A stretch of DNA of 64,000 nt from Eggerthella lenta DSM 2243 (GCF_000024265.1 NC_013204.1:1972180-2036179), one strand, 5' to 3'. Positions 1-8,164 are shown, counted from the stretch's first letter. Made by a program: numbers and translations. The notes: generated by a model not told the origin, from the letters alone.

Positions 1-1228
1 GGGCGTCGGTAGGACCCGGCGAGGCTTCCGGGTGGTACTGCACGGAGAACGCCGGTATATCGAGGAACGCGACGCCCTCGGCCGTGCCGTCGTTGAGGTT
101 CACGTGCGTGAGCTGGATGCGTCCGAAGCGCTCGTTTTGCACCACCGGCGCGACGCCGCGGCGCGCCCAGCAGCGCAGGTCGTCCTCGTGCGTGCAGACG
201 CCGGCCGACAGCTCCGGCACGAGCGCGCCCAAGCTGGGGAACACGAGGCCGAAGCCGTGGTTCTGCGCGGTGATCTCCACGCGGCGCGTGCGCAGGTTCA
301 TGACGGGATGGTTGCCGCCGCGGTGGCCGAACTTGAGCTTCTCGATATCCGCGCCCGCCGCCTTGGCGATCATCTGGTGCCCCAGGCAGATGCCGAACAC
401 GGGCACCTTCCCCAGCAGTTGCTCCACCTGGGCGTACGTGCCCTCGACGGCCTCGGGGTCGCCCGGGCCGTTCGACAGGAACACGCCGTCGGGAGCCATG
501 GTCAGCACCTCGGCCGCCGGGGTGTCCCACGGCACGCAGGTCACGCCGCAGCCGGCGCGCACGAGGTTTTCGAGGATGGAGCGCTTCGCTCCGCAGTCGT
601 AGGCGACCACTTTGAAGCGCGGCTCGGGAGGCGCGGCGAGCGCGAACGCCTGCGAAGCCGGCAGGTCGTCGGCCAAGAAGCGGCGCGGACGCGCGCACGA
701 CACCGTGGAGGCCAGGTTCTGCCCGACGATGGATGCGCTCGCGCGCACTTTCGCCAGAAGGCTGGCCTCGTCCACGTCGACGGTGGACAGCACGGCCCGT
801 TGTGCGCCGCAGTCGCGCACATGGCGCACGAGCGCGCGGGTGTCCACCCCTTCGACGGCCACCACGCCGTGGTCGCGCAGGTAGTCGGGCAGGCCCTGCG
901 CGCTGCGCCAGTTCGACGGCGTCGCGCACAGGTCGCGCACGACGAGGCCGCGCAGGGCGGGCTCGTCCGCCTGCGCGTCGTCCACGTTCACGCCGTAGTT
1001 TCCGATCTGGGGATACGTCATCGTCACGATCTGGCCCGCGTACGACGGGTCGGTGATCACCTCGAGGTAGCCCTCGAGCGACGTGTTGAAGCAGATCTCG
1101 CCGAACACCTCCCCCGCCGCCGCGCACGACGTGCCGCGGAACACGGCGCCGTCCTCCAACACGAGCGCCGCGGGCGCGCCCGCGGGCTTCGACGTCCCCT
1201 GCAACAACCGCTTCGAAATCTCGCTCAA
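1..1228 (-). CDS. carA: Carbamoyl-phosphate synthase small (glutaminase) subunit, 3' end outside window
   Basis: Hydrolyses glutamine and channels ammonia to CarB to make carbamoyl phosphate for pyrimidines and arginine. The reverse strand reads open from 1228 to the window edge. The class I amidotransferase nucleophile loop GICLGHQ is present, with Cys at about residue 281, and the His/Glu motif YHPEASPGPTDA lies near the edge, so only about 25 residues are missing. The start is probably TTG at 1228, preceded by an AAGGATGG ribosome site; another in-frame TTG lies eight codons upstream. It has its own PyrR-type leader and is separated from pyrRBC by an unrelated gene. carB is expected just beyond the edge (inference). 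Confidence 0.95.
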   Translation of the reverse strand, partial: MSEISKRLLQGTSKPAGAPAALVLEDGAVFRGTSCAAAGEVFGEICFNTSLEGYLEVITDPSYAGQIVTMTYPQIGNYGVNVDDAQADEPALRGLVVRDLCATPSNWRSAQGLPDYLRDHGVVAVEGVDTRALVRHVRDCGAQRAVLSTVDVDEASLLAKVRASASIVGQNLASTVSCARPRRFLADDLPASQAFALAAPPEPRFKVVAYDCGAKRSILENLVRAGCGVTCVPWDTPAAEVLTMAPDGVFLSNGPGDPEAVEGTYAQVEQLLGKVPVFGICLGHQMIAKAAGADIEKLKFGHRGGNHPVMNLRTRRVEITAQNHGFGLVFPSLGALVPELSAGVCTHEDDLRCWARRGVAPVVQNERFGRIQLTHVNLNDGTAEGVAFLDIPAFSVQYHPEASPGPTDA

Positions 1229-1261
1229 GCTTCCATCCTTCCGTTCGGGCAACGCCCCTAC

Positions 1262-1293
1262 AAAAAAGCGCCTCCATCTGATGTGGGAGGCGC
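1262..1293 (-). terminator. Attenuator terminator in the carA leader
   Basis: On the minus strand an 8-bp stem (GCGCCTCC/GGAGGCGC, 1268-1293) with a 10-nt loop is followed by six T residues (1262-1267). It ends 34 bases before the carA start and lies after the PyrR-like element, the arrangement of PyrR-controlled attenuation. Confidence 0.85.
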
Positions 1294-1317
1294 ACGGATG
1301 CAGGGTGTATGTTGCGC

Positions 1318-1351
1318 ACCTTGTCGGTCTCTCCGTACCGCCCTTAAAGGT
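1318..1351 (-). promoter_or_regulatory. PyrR-binding-type leader element of carA
   Basis: The minus-strand RNA contains CCTTTAA, then GGTACGGAGAGACCGACAAG. The pyrR leader at 6165-6200 carries the same element (GGTACAGAGAGACCGACAAG). GAGAG-type loops of this kind are the known PyrR anti-antiterminator sites. The match between two pyrimidine leaders in one window makes UMP/UTP-responsive attenuation likely. The exact pairing scheme was not computed. Confidence 0.8.
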
Positions 1352-1359
1352 CGAAGCGT

Positions 1360-1416
1360 AGTATACGCCTATAACGAGTTTTATCGATTATAAATGCAAT
1401 ATTTTCTTTTATTCAA
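1360..1416 (-). promoter_or_regulatory. carA promoter region
   Basis: Two overlapping candidates are visible on the minus strand. One is TTGAAT (1411-1416), an 18-bp spacer and TATAAT (1387-1392). The other is a lone TATACT (1360-1365), at the same distance from the PyrR element as the TATACT of the pyrR promoter. The surrounding bases are unusually AT-rich for this window. Confidence 0.6.
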
Positions 1417-1530
1417 GTAATTTTATGCAATTACAAGAAACGATACCGAAAGACGCGCACAGCTTCCGACCGTCGGACGTTCTATCCCGTCGGCGGCCGG
1501 CGCACGCGTGCCGAAGAAGCGGCGTGCCGC

Positions 1531-1564
1531 GTGCGATTCTTCCCGCAATGTTGCGTTTTTTCGG
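1531..1564 (+). repeat. AATGTTGCG repeat, copy A
   Basis: Reads GTGCGATT, eight bases, AATGTTGCGTTT; the core CGCAATGTTGCG is itself palindromic. Copy C (2966-3000, opposite strand) matches it over about 24 of 26 bases. Confidence 0.6.
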
Positions 1565-1645
1565 ACCGTATCGGCATGCATCGAAAGTAATCATTGCAAA
1601 CTGCCTGATCATCGTCTCGCGCTCTTCCGCGTCGATGAGAACGCC

Positions 1646-1682
1646 CCGTCAAACGCAACATTCCTGTGATAATCGCACATCG
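1646..1682 (-). repeat. AATGTTGCG repeat, copy D
   Basis: Reverse complement shares GTGCGATT and AATGTTGCGTTT with copy A, with a different eight-base middle. Faces copy A as an inverted pair. Confidence 0.55.
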
Positions 1683-1705
1683 AGGCCGCACCTACGGCGG
1701 CCGGC

Positions 1706-2695
1706 CTAGTCGTAGCCCACCGGAAGCCCGAGCTGCCGCCGGAGCCGCAGCTTGCGAGCATGGTAGTCCGACACGCGCACTTGCACGCGCTTTCCCAGGA
1801 GCCGACGTATCGTGTCGGCTATCGCGTCGGTTGCAGCCAGGCTGTCCAGCTCGTCGTTCGTGACGCCTACGACCGTCCAGCCCATCGCCATCAACGCGTT
1901 CGTCCTTCTAGAATCCCTGATACGGCTTTCCTCCCCTTCGTGCATCTCCCTGCTTTGGTACTCCACGTCGAGTTTCGCATCCGGCCAGCAAAGGTCGCAA
2001 CGAAAACTCGATCTGCCGGAAGTCGTGCGGGCTCCTGCGATTGCCTTCACCTCGTAATTCATCCTCGGGATGCCCAAGCCGTACCCGCCGTACGATGTCG
2101 GCAAGCCCAACACGAGCGCCTGCTTCGTCTCCCTCGGAGAAGCCGAACCATCCGCCAGGTACGGCAGGACGCGCGCCACGATCCGAGCGCCCGCGATGGA
2201 AGGGTTGAGCGAAACGAAGCTGCGTAGAGAACGCATCGTCATCAAAGGAGGCACCTGATACGCAGGAGCAGTCGACGTTCGCCGAGTGCGATAGGTTCCG
2301 CAAAGCTCGTAAGCAAGTTCAAGCAGATCGATCTTGTTTTTCGCTGACGGAGCCGCCTGAACGCAGGCAAACGGCGCACTGCATACGCCAACACCGTCCG
2401 ACAGCCGGAGCAAGGACTTCCCACGCATCTGCCGTGTGCACACGTGCGACACGCGACGCGAAGTGGAGCGGCATCTTGAAGCCGCTCCCAGGAGAATATG
2501 GACGGGACGCTCGATCGATAACCCAGGGCGATCGTTCTCAATGCGCTTGACGACCTCTTCGAGCTCCCGCGCACTCGGCGCACGAGCGGGAAGCCGCCGC
2601 GCCGTGTCGCCAGACCCTGCAAGCTCCCGCGCGTCGATCGCCCTCAACACCTGAAAAGCCGTTTGATGGGAGAAGCAAACCTGCATAGGTTCCAT
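1706..2695 (-). CDS. Protein of unknown function with possible endonuclease-like C-terminus
   Basis: 329 residues from an ATG at 2695 that has a GAGGAGG ribosome site six bases upstream; longer upstream starts lack this. I do not recognise a named family. The N-terminal half (begins MEPMQVCFSHQTAF) contains scattered Cys/His/Arg residues. The C-terminal third, with RCDLCWPDAKLDVEYQS and MGWTVVGVTNDEL, resembles the core of DUF559/Vsr-type nuclease folds, which place an acidic residue before a hydrophobic strand and an E-x-Q/K motif. That is a resemblance only. It stands alone between two pyrimidine units and is flanked by inverted repeat copies, two on each side, with one copy over its own -35 region. 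Confidence 0.75.
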   Translation of the reverse strand: MEPMQVCFSHQTAFQVLRAIDARELAGSGDTARRLPARAPSARELEEVVKRIENDRPGLSIERPVHILLGAASRCRSTSRRVSHVCTRQMRGKSLLRLSDGVGVCSAPFACVQAAPSAKNKIDLLELAYELCGTYRTRRTSTAPAYQVPPLMTMRSLRSFVSLNPSIAGARIVARVLPYLADGSASPRETKQALVLGLPTSYGGYGLGIPRMNYEVKAIAGARTTSGRSSFRCDLCWPDAKLDVEYQSREMHEGEESRIRDSRRTNALMAMGWTVVGVTNDELDSLAATDAIADTIRRLLGKRVQVRVSDYHARKLRLRRQLGLPVGYD

Positions 2696-2822
2696 TGGAG
2701 CCTCCTCGTTTGCCCTGGGCTGCGAGGATCTTGCAGACGTGGTACTAGGAAGCGAGGGCCCGGCTTCCTCCATGGGCTGCTTCAAAAAAGAAGAGCGCCT
2801 GCACTGGCTCGATAAGGAGATG

Positions 2823-2851
2823 ATTTTATCACGCATTGCCCGCCCGGATGC
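2823..2851 (-). promoter_or_regulatory. Candidate promoter of the 1706-2695 gene
   Basis: TAAAAT (2823-2828) on the minus strand is a plausible -10 box. The -35 position, 17 bp upstream (2846-2851), has no good TTGACA match and coincides with the edge of repeat copy B, which suggests that copy B is an operator or activator site. Confidence 0.35.
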
Positions 2852-2880
2852 CCGATATCTCCCGTAATGTTGCGAAAGAA
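2846..2880 (+). repeat. AATGTTGCG repeat, copy B
   Basis: Reads GATGCCCGAT, nine bases, AATGTTGCG. Overlaps the -35 position of the candidate promoter of the neighbouring minus-strand gene. Confidence 0.55.
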
Positions 2881-2965
2881 CGCGCATCGATCGGACATTC
2901 TCCAGCAGTTGCGTTTGCAACCAGGGAAAACGCGCAAAAGCACTCAGGATCGCCCTTCTTCTACC

Positions 2966-3000
2966 CCCGCAACGCAACATTGCAGGAAGAATCGGGCATC
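2966..3000 (-). repeat. AATGTTGCG repeat, copy C
   Basis: Reverse complement reads GATGCCCGATT, CTTCCTGC, AATGTTGCGTT. Closest to copy A, in opposite orientation 1.4 kb away, and also close to copy B. Confidence 0.6.
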
Positions 3001-3096
3001 TGGAACCGCAGCGGGCGACCTGCGCCGCCTAGTCGGCTCAGCGGAGCGTTTCTTACGCCCCGTATGGCCATCGGGCGCACCGGGCATCGCGCAGAA

Positions 3097-3128
3097 CGGC
3101 CCCGCATCGTTCGCTCGATGCGGGGCCG
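3097..3128 (-). terminator. Terminator hairpin after pyrC
   Basis: Perfect 13-bp stem CGGCCCCGCATCG/CGATGCGGGGCCG with a 6-nt loop, starting 30 bases past the pyrC stop. The T-tract is poor, so efficiency is uncertain. Confidence 0.6.
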
Positions 3129-3158
3129 CGTGGTTCGAATATCGTGCAGGGCTCGACC

Positions 3159-4451
3159 CTACTCGATGATGGCGCCGTCCTCCATGGTGGCGTAACCGCC
3201 CACGTAGACGTCGGTGGCGCGGCCGGACAGCTCGACGCCGATGAAGCCCGAGTTCACGGCCTTAGACTGGAAGTCCGCGGCGTCCACCGTCCAGGCGGCG
3301 TCCGGGTCGATGACCGTGAGGTCGGCCGTCGCGCCCGGCTCGAGGGCCACGCGCTCGACGCGCAGGATCTCGCGGGGACGCACGGCCATGAGCTCGACGG
3401 CGCGCTCCCAGCTGATGACGCCCGGCGCCACCAGGTTCGTGATGACGAGCGAAAGCGCCGTCTCTAGGCCGATCATGCCGAAGGGCGCCAGCTCGAACTC
3501 GGCGTTCTTCTCGAAGTCGTTGTGCGGCGCGTGGTCGGTGACGATGGCGTCCACCGTGCCGTCCTTCACGCCTTCCACCAGCGCGGCGGCGTCCTCGGCC
3601 GTGCGCAGCGGCGGGTTCACCTTGAGGAAGGTGTTGTAGTCGTCGCCGATGGCGTCTTCGGTGAGGAACAGGTGGTGCGGCGTGACCTCGCAGGTGACCG
3701 GCAGGCCCTCGGCCTTGGCGGCGCGCACCAGGTCCAGGCCGCGCGCCGTGGTGAGGTGCTGGATGTGCAGCGGGCAGCCGGTGAGGCGGCAGATGGCGAT
3801 GTCGCGGGCGATCTGGATCTCCTCACCTTCGGCCGGCCAGCCCAGCATGCCCAGGCGCGTCGACACGACGCCCTCGTTCACCTGGCCGGCGCCGACGAGG
3901 TCCTCGTCCTGGCAGTGGCTCATCACCACGCGGTCGAACTGCGCGGCGTAGTCCATGACGCGGCGCATCATGCCCGCGCCCTGCACCCCGCGGCCGTCGT
4001 CGGTGAAGGCGACGGCGCCGTGCGCCACCATGTCGCCCATCTCGGACAGCGTGTCGCCCTTGAGCCCTTGCGAGCAGGAGCCGGCCACGTGCACGCGGCA
4101 CTTGCCCACGGCCGCCGCGCGAGCCTTCACGTACTCCACGCCCACGGCGTTGTCGATGACGGGCTTCGTGTTCGGCATGCAGCACACCGCCGTGAAGCCG
4201 CCGTGCGCCGCGGCGCGCGTGCCGGAGGCGATATCCTCCTTCAGCTCGTAGCCGGGCTCGCGCAGATGCACGTGGATGTCCACGAGGCCGGGAACGACGA
4301 TCTTGCCGCCCAGGTCGCGCTCGACGCCCTTCTCCATCGTCAGGTTCTGGCCGATCTCGACGATATTCCCGTCGCGCACGAGGATGTCGGCCGTTTCGTT
4401 CAGACCGACCTGCGGGTCGATCACATGGGCGTTCTTAAGCAGTAAGGCCAT
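3159..4451 (-). CDS. pyrC: Dihydroorotase
   Basis: Cyclises carbamoyl aspartate to dihydroorotate, the third step of UMP synthesis. 430 residues, the usual length of type I dihydroorotases. The zinc HxH pair lies in VDIHVHLREPG (His60, His62), and the late catalytic motif TDHAPH is present. Its ATG lies inside the end of pyrB (17-bp overlap), so the two are translationally coupled. A terminator hairpin follows. Confidence 0.96.
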   Translation of the reverse strand: MALLLKNAHVIDPQVGLNETADILVRDGNIVEIGQNLTMEKGVERDLGGKIVVPGLVDIHVHLREPGYELKEDIASGTRAAAHGGFTAVCCMPNTKPVIDNAVGVEYVKARAAAVGKCRVHVAGSCSQGLKGDTLSEMGDMVAHGAVAFTDDGRGVQGAGMMRRVMDYAAQFDRVVMSHCQDEDLVGAGQVNEGVVSTRLGMLGWPAEGEEIQIARDIAICRLTGCPLHIQHLTTARGLDLVRAAKAEGLPVTCEVTPHHLFLTEDAIGDDYNTFLKVNPPLRTAEDAAALVEGVKDGTVDAIVTDHAPHNDFEKNAEFELAPFGMIGLETALSLVITNLVAPGVISWERAVELMAVRPREILRVERVALEPGATADLTVIDPDAAWTVDAADFQSKAVNSGFIGVELSGRATDVYVGGYATMEDGAIIE

Positions 4452-5379
4452 CTTCGCTCCCTCCGAGCAGCAGGTACATTTCGGCCATGCGGGTCAGGAT
4501 GCCGGCATAGACCTGATCGAGAATGACCGAGCGCTTCGGGTGGTCGGCCATGTAGCTATCCAGTTCGACGCCGCGGTTGATGGGGCCGGGGTGGCAGATG
4601 AGGGCGTCGGGCTTCATGAGGTGCTCGCGGTCCTTCGTGAGGCCGTACAGCATGTTGTACTCGCGCAGCGACGGGTATGGCGCGCCTTCGAGGCGCTCGC
4701 GCTGGATGCGCAGCATGTACACCACGTCGAGGTCGGGCAGCGCCTCGTCCAGCTTCGTGGTCACGTGGTCGGCGCCCAGGATGTCGGGGCGCGCGGGCAG
4801 CAGCGTCGGCGGAGCGACCACCGTCACCTCGCAACCCATGATCTTGAGCGCGGGGATCAGGCTGCCGCACACGCGGGAGTGGCCGATGTCGCCCACGACG
4901 CCCACCTTGAGGCCGTTCAGGTCGCCCTTGACCTCCCAGATGGAGTACAGGTCCAGCAGCGCCTGCGTGGGGTGCTGGTGCTTGCCGTCGCCCGCATCGA
5001 TGACGTGCGCGCCGGAGACGTCGGCGATCTTGCGGGGCACGCCGGCGTGCTTGTCGCGCACGATGATCATGTCGATCTTGTAGGCGCACAGCGTCTCCAC
5101 CGTGTCCACGAGGCTCTCGCCCTTCACCGTGGAGGTGGAGCTGCCGCCGAAGTTCAGGCTGTTGGCGCTCAGGCGCTTCTCGGCGATCTCGAACGAGGAG
5201 CGCGTGCGAGTGGACGGCTCGTTGAACATGTTGACCACGGTGACGCCCTTGAGCGTGGGCACCTGCTTGATGCGGCGCTCGTTGACTTCCTTGAAGCGGA
5301 CCGCCGTTTCCAGAACGGTCATGATGTCGTCGGCGGAGTACTCCGTGATGTCGATTAGATGCTTGTGATTGAAGGCCAT
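4435..5379 (-). CDS. pyrB: Aspartate carbamoyltransferase catalytic chain
   Basis: Joins carbamoyl phosphate and aspartate. 314 residues. The carbamoyl-phosphate loop STRTR is at 56-60, HPTQ at 136-139, then the IGHSR segment and CHPGPINRG near the C-terminus. It starts three bases after the pyrR stop and overlaps pyrC, giving a tight pyrRBC unit under the attenuator upstream of pyrR. No pyrI regulatory chain is present. Confidence 0.96.
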   Translation of the reverse strand: MAFNHKHLIDITEYSADDIMTVLETAVRFKEVNERRIKQVPTLKGVTVVNMFNEPSTRTRSSFEIAEKRLSANSLNFGGSSTSTVKGESLVDTVETLCAYKIDMIIVRDKHAGVPRKIADVSGAHVIDAGDGKHQHPTQALLDLYSIWEVKGDLNGLKVGVVGDIGHSRVCGSLIPALKIMGCEVTVVAPPTLLPARPDILGADHVTTKLDEALPDLDVVYMLRIQRERLEGAPYPSLREYNMLYGLTKDREHLMKPDALICHPGPINRGVELDSYMADHPKRSVILDQVYAGILTRMAEMYLLLGGSEDGLTA

Positions 5380-5382
5380 GCC

Positions 5383-5970
5383 CTATTCACCTCCCAGCGG
5401 TGCCGAACCCGCGCGGGAGCCCGGAGCGATTTCCAGTATCTCGACCTCGGACTTGCCGTCCGCCTCTTCCAAGAACAGGCGCACGTTCTCGTCGGAGGAA
5501 GACGGGACGTTCTTGCCCACGAAGTCGGCGCGGATGGGCAGCTGACGATGGCCGCGATCCACGAGGACGGCCAGCTGCACCGTGGAGGGACGGCCGATAT
5601 CCATGAGCGCGTCGAGCGCGGCGCGGATGGTGCGGCCGGTGTACAGCACGTCGTCGACGAGCACGACGTCCTTGCCGTCGAGGTCGAAGAGGATGTCGGT
5701 GGAATGCACCTCGGGCGAGAGATGCGTCGCGAAGTCGTCGCGATAGAAGCTGATGTCGAGCTTGCCGAGCGGCACCTTCGTGCCCTCGATGGCCTCGATC
5801 TTCTCGGCCAGGCGCTTGGCGAGCAAGTCGCCGCGCGTCACGATGCCGACGAGCGCGATGTTGCCCGCGCCCTTGTTGGTCTCGAGGATCTGATGCGCGA
5901 TGCGCGTCAGCGACCGCTCGATCTCGTCTGCGTCCATGCAGACGGTCTTGACCGTTCCTGCGTCGTTCAT
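5383..5970 (-). CDS. pyrR: Bifunctional pyr operon regulator / uracil phosphoribosyltransferase
   Basis: Family members bind a leader RNA hairpin in the presence of UMP/UTP and so promote termination; most also convert uracil to UMP. 195 residues from the ATG at 5970, which has AAAGGG seven bases upstream; the long in-frame extension above it is the leader. The PRPP-binding motif [12 protein letters not shown] is at about 103-114. It heads pyrRBC and presumably also controls carA, whose leader carries the same element. Confidence 0.94.
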   Translation of the reverse strand: MNDAGTVKTVCMDADEIERSLTRIAHQILETNKGAGNIALVGIVTRGDLLAKRLAEKIEAIEGTKVPLGKLDISFYRDDFATHLSPEVHSTDILFDLDGKDVVLVDDVLYTGRTIRAALDALMDIGRPSTVQLAVLVDRGHRQLPIRADFVGKNVPSSSDENVRLFLEEADGKSEVEILEIAPGSRAGSAPLGGE

Positions 5971-6094
5971 ACACACCCTTTCTTGACGTCGAGTGCGTAC
6001 AGACGGACCTGCTCTCCGCCGGGTTCCGCGCCCGCTCCGGCGATGCCGGGCGTCCGCGTCGCCCCCGAGTTGGCGGCGTCTGCGCGAGGGCATG

Positions 6095-6121
6095 AAAAAA
6101 GCCTCCGCGACAGACAAAGGC
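6095..6121 (-). terminator. Attenuator terminator in the pyrR leader
   Basis: Minus-strand stem GCCTTTG/CGGAGGC (7 bp including two G-U pairs, 6101-6121) followed by six T (6095-6100), placed between the PyrR element and the pyrR start. Confidence 0.8.
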
Positions 6122-6164
6122 TTCGACTCGTCGCGCTCTTGTTCGGGTGAGCGCTTGGGGTTCT

Positions 6165-6200
6165 ACCTTGTCGGTCTCTCTGTACCGCTTTTAAAGGACT
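6165..6200 (-). promoter_or_regulatory. PyrR-binding-type leader element of pyrRBC
   Basis: Minus-strand RNA reads AGTCCTTTAAAAGC, then GGTACAGAGAGACCGACAAG. It is nearly identical to the carA leader element and lies at the expected RNA 5' end, just downstream of the promoter. Confidence 0.82.
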
Positions 6201-6206
6201 GGAAGC

Positions 6207-6235
6207 AGTATATTCGGTTCGGAGCCGATTTGTAA
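6207..6235 (-). promoter_or_regulatory. pyrRBC promoter
   Basis: TTACAA (6230-6235), 17-bp spacer, TATACT (6207-6212) on the minus strand. Transcription would begin right at the PyrR element. Confidence 0.7.
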
Positions 6236-6313
6236 CCCCTTTTATGCAGAAACTTGCGAGAATATGTATAAGGCGAGGTCGCGCAAGCGCCAATGCGGCC
6301 GCCTTTCGACGAC

Positions 6314-6346
6314 CGGGCGGGCGAACCTTGCGGCGCCGCCCGCCCG
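6314..6346 (-). terminator. Terminator hairpin after the wall-anchored protein gene
   Basis: Perfect 10-bp inverted repeat CGGGCGGGCG/CGCCCGCCCG with a 13-nt spacer, 14 bases past the stop of the 6361-7083 gene. No clear T-tract. Confidence 0.5.
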
Positions 6347-6360
6347 ACGATGAATATCGG

Positions 6361-7083
6361 TTACTTCGCGAGCTTGCGGCGCAGCGCGAAGACCACGACT
6401 CCGGCGGCGACCAGCATGCCGAAGGAGGCGCCCGCCAGCGCGCCGGCGTCCATGCCGGTCTTGGGCGAGGTCGCGCCCGTATCGGCGCCGGACGGCAACG
6501 CAGCCGACGTATCGGCAGCAGGCTCGTCGGCGGCCGGTTCGTCGACGTCCGCCTTCGAGGGGACGAGCGTCATGACGAAGTCGGCGCTGTAAGAGGCATC
6601 GCCTTCCTGGTCGCCGAGGTTGAACATCTCGGACGTGAAGTTGAAGCTGCTCTGGTCGACGGCCCTCGTCACTTCGAACGTCTTGGCGATGCCGGCGCTT
6701 CCCGCGCTCGGCTTCACGTGCACCTCGAGCTTGTTGCAACCGGCGTACTGGCCGCCCGCGAGAAGCGCCACGCCGAAATCGATCTTCTTGGTCGCGTTCT
6801 CAGCAACGACCCTGAACGACGGCATGCCGTCCAGCGCGTCGTCGGCCGTCTCGCTCGTAGCGATGACGGCGAACGAAGACGCCCTCGTCTCGCCAGAGAG
6901 GACGCACGAGCCGTCTTCGTTCGACGCGCCCTCCTGCCACGGCCCGATCGAGTGGGCCGTGGCCGACTCCTGCGCGGTCGCCTGATCCGCCGTCGCCTGA
7001 TCCGCCTCGTCGGCCCACGCGAGCGCGGGGAGCGTGCACGCGAGCATCGCAGCGCACAAAAGCGCGGCCAGCTTCTTCTTCAT
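6361..7083 (-). CDS. Secreted protein with LPXTG-like (SPKTG) wall-sorting tail
   Basis: 240 residues from the ATG at 7083 (GAGGTG site upstream). The N-terminus MKKKLAALLCAAMLACTLPA is a classic signal peptide, probably cleaved after AWA. The mature part is of unknown function with few cysteines. Next comes an acidic Asp/Glu/Pro/Ala-rich spacer, and the C-terminus is SPKTG, a hydrophobic helix and RRKLAK, the three-part layout of sortase substrates although the first two motif residues are unusual. A class B sortase gene lies 136 bp upstream on the same strand, so it is the likely processing enzyme (inference). Confidence 0.85.
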   Translation of the reverse strand: MKKKLAALLCAAMLACTLPALAWADEADQATADQATAQESATAHSIGPWQEGASNEDGSCVLSGETRASSFAVIATSETADDALDGMPSFRVVAENATKKIDFGVALLAGGQYAGCNKLEVHVKPSAGSAGIAKTFEVTRAVDQSSFNFTSEMFNLGDQEGDASYSADFVMTLVPSKADVDEPAADEPAADTSAALPSGADTGATSPKTGMDAGALAGASFGMLVAAGVVVFALRRKLAK

Positions 7084-7219
7084 ATCAGCACCTCTCTCGT
7101 CGATGCGCCTACCCGAAGGCGCAAGCATTCCACAGCCACCTCATGCTAGAGCATGGAGACATGCCGTTCGACCCCTTCGACGAAAGAGGCTCCGCCTGTT
7201 GCGAAAGCGGGGGCGCAGC

Positions 7220-8017
7220 TCACGCAGCAGGCTTCTCGCCCACGAGCACGGCCGTGACGATATAGCGCACCGGGTCGCTGGTCAGGGCCGAGCGGCAGGT
7301 GCTGAGCTGCACGATGCGGTCGTCGGCATCGAGCTGCGCGCCGTCGCGCACGTTCGCCTTCGGGTCGTCGGGCGCGAGCACCGATGCGAAGTAGCCCGTC
7401 CGCACGGCGGGGTCGGAGAAGTCGAACGAGTTGAGGATGTGCCGGTCGTCGTACTCGTAGGCCGCCACCACCTCGTAGGCGAGGATGCGATCAGGCAGGT
7501 AAACGTACAGCTCGGGGTTGTCGGCGAAGAACGCCGGGTCCTCGTAGGCATGCAACGTGGCGAACATCGCGTCGTTCACGATGTTGTGGCCGTACAGCAC
7601 GGTGACGGGATCGAAGAAGTCGGTCGCGTTCGCCATCTGGGAAAACACCGCACCTTCGACGGCCGGCTCGCCGTAGCGGTCGTGATCGAGGTAGAAGAAG
7701 TCGTCTCCCGGCCGCTGGAGCACGGGAAGGTTGACGTTCGTGTTCGGCACGTAGAGCCACGCGTAGACGTCGGGGCTCTCCCGGCGCAGCGCCTCGAAGT
7801 CGATAGGATTCTCCGCCGGCTCGTCCGCAGGCGCGTCGTAGGCGCGCTCCACCGCCGGCAGCGGCTCGCGCTCGACCGCGCGCACCGCATCGGCCGCCTG
7901 CTGCCGTTGCCAGGCGAGATAGCCGAACCCCGCCGCCGCCCCGGCGAGCAGCACCGCCAGCAGCACGACGAGCGCCATCGCGCCCGGATCGCGCCGTGCA
8001 CGCCCGGAATGTCTCAA
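7220..8017 (-). CDS. Class B sortase
   Basis: Membrane transpeptidase that attaches secreted proteins to the cell wall. 265 residues. One N-terminal membrane helix (about 14-36) follows a basic leader. The catalytic triad is visible as His144 in LYGHN, Cys241 in LSTC and Arg251 in SDPVRY; the spacing and the long insertion between His and Cys fit class B. The start is TTG at 8017 with AAAGGG seven bases upstream; an internal ATG (MALVV) would remove the basic leader. It lies directly upstream of an SPKTG-tailed protein, a probable dedicated pair. Confidence 0.9.
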   Translation of the reverse strand: MRHSGRARRDPGAMALVVLLAVLLAGAAAGFGYLAWQRQQAADAVRAVEREPLPAVERAYDAPADEPAENPIDFEALRRESPDVYAWLYVPNTNVNLPVLQRPGDDFFYLDHDRYGEPAVEGAVFSQMANATDFFDPVTVLYGHNIVNDAMFATLHAYEDPAFFADNPELYVYLPDRILAYEVVAAYEYDDRHILNSFDFSDPAVRTGYFASVLAPDDPKANVRDGAQLDADDRIVQLSTCRSALTSDPVRYIVTAVLVGEKPAA

Positions 8018-8100
8018 AGGAAGCCCTTTCTCGCTCGGGCGCGCCTACACGCCGCGCGCCGTCTGGGCAATTCAAAGGCAACCGGCGGGCGCGGTCAAGG

Positions 8101-8137
8101 CGCACGGCGAAACCGGGCGCGTGCACGGCGAAACCGG
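8101..8137 (+). repeat. Two-copy direct repeat
   Basis: GCACGGCGAAACCGG occurs twice with a 21-bp period between fdhD and the sortase gene. Too short and too few copies for a CRISPR array; probably a small local duplication. Confidence 0.5.
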
Positions 8138-8164
8138 ATGGATCGCCCGCAGGGGCCGATCCCC

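Larger units (their letters stand above)
1417..1705. other. Intergenic stretch between carA promoter and the 1706-2695 gene
   Basis: No credible gene. It holds two copies of a short repeat, GTGCGATT-N8-AATGTTGCGTTT, at 1531-1564 (plus) and 1646-1682 (minus orientation). They match two further copies on the other side of the next gene. The rest shows no recognisable element. Confidence 0.6.
2696..3158. other. Intergenic stretch upstream of the 1706-2695 gene
   Basis: No credible gene. It contains repeat copies B and C, a candidate promoter and the pyrC terminator hairpin (3097-3128); nothing else is recognised. Confidence 0.6.

Noticed and set aside
8101-8137. Possible CRISPR remnant
   Set aside because: Two 15-bp units with a 6-bp gap and no cas genes.
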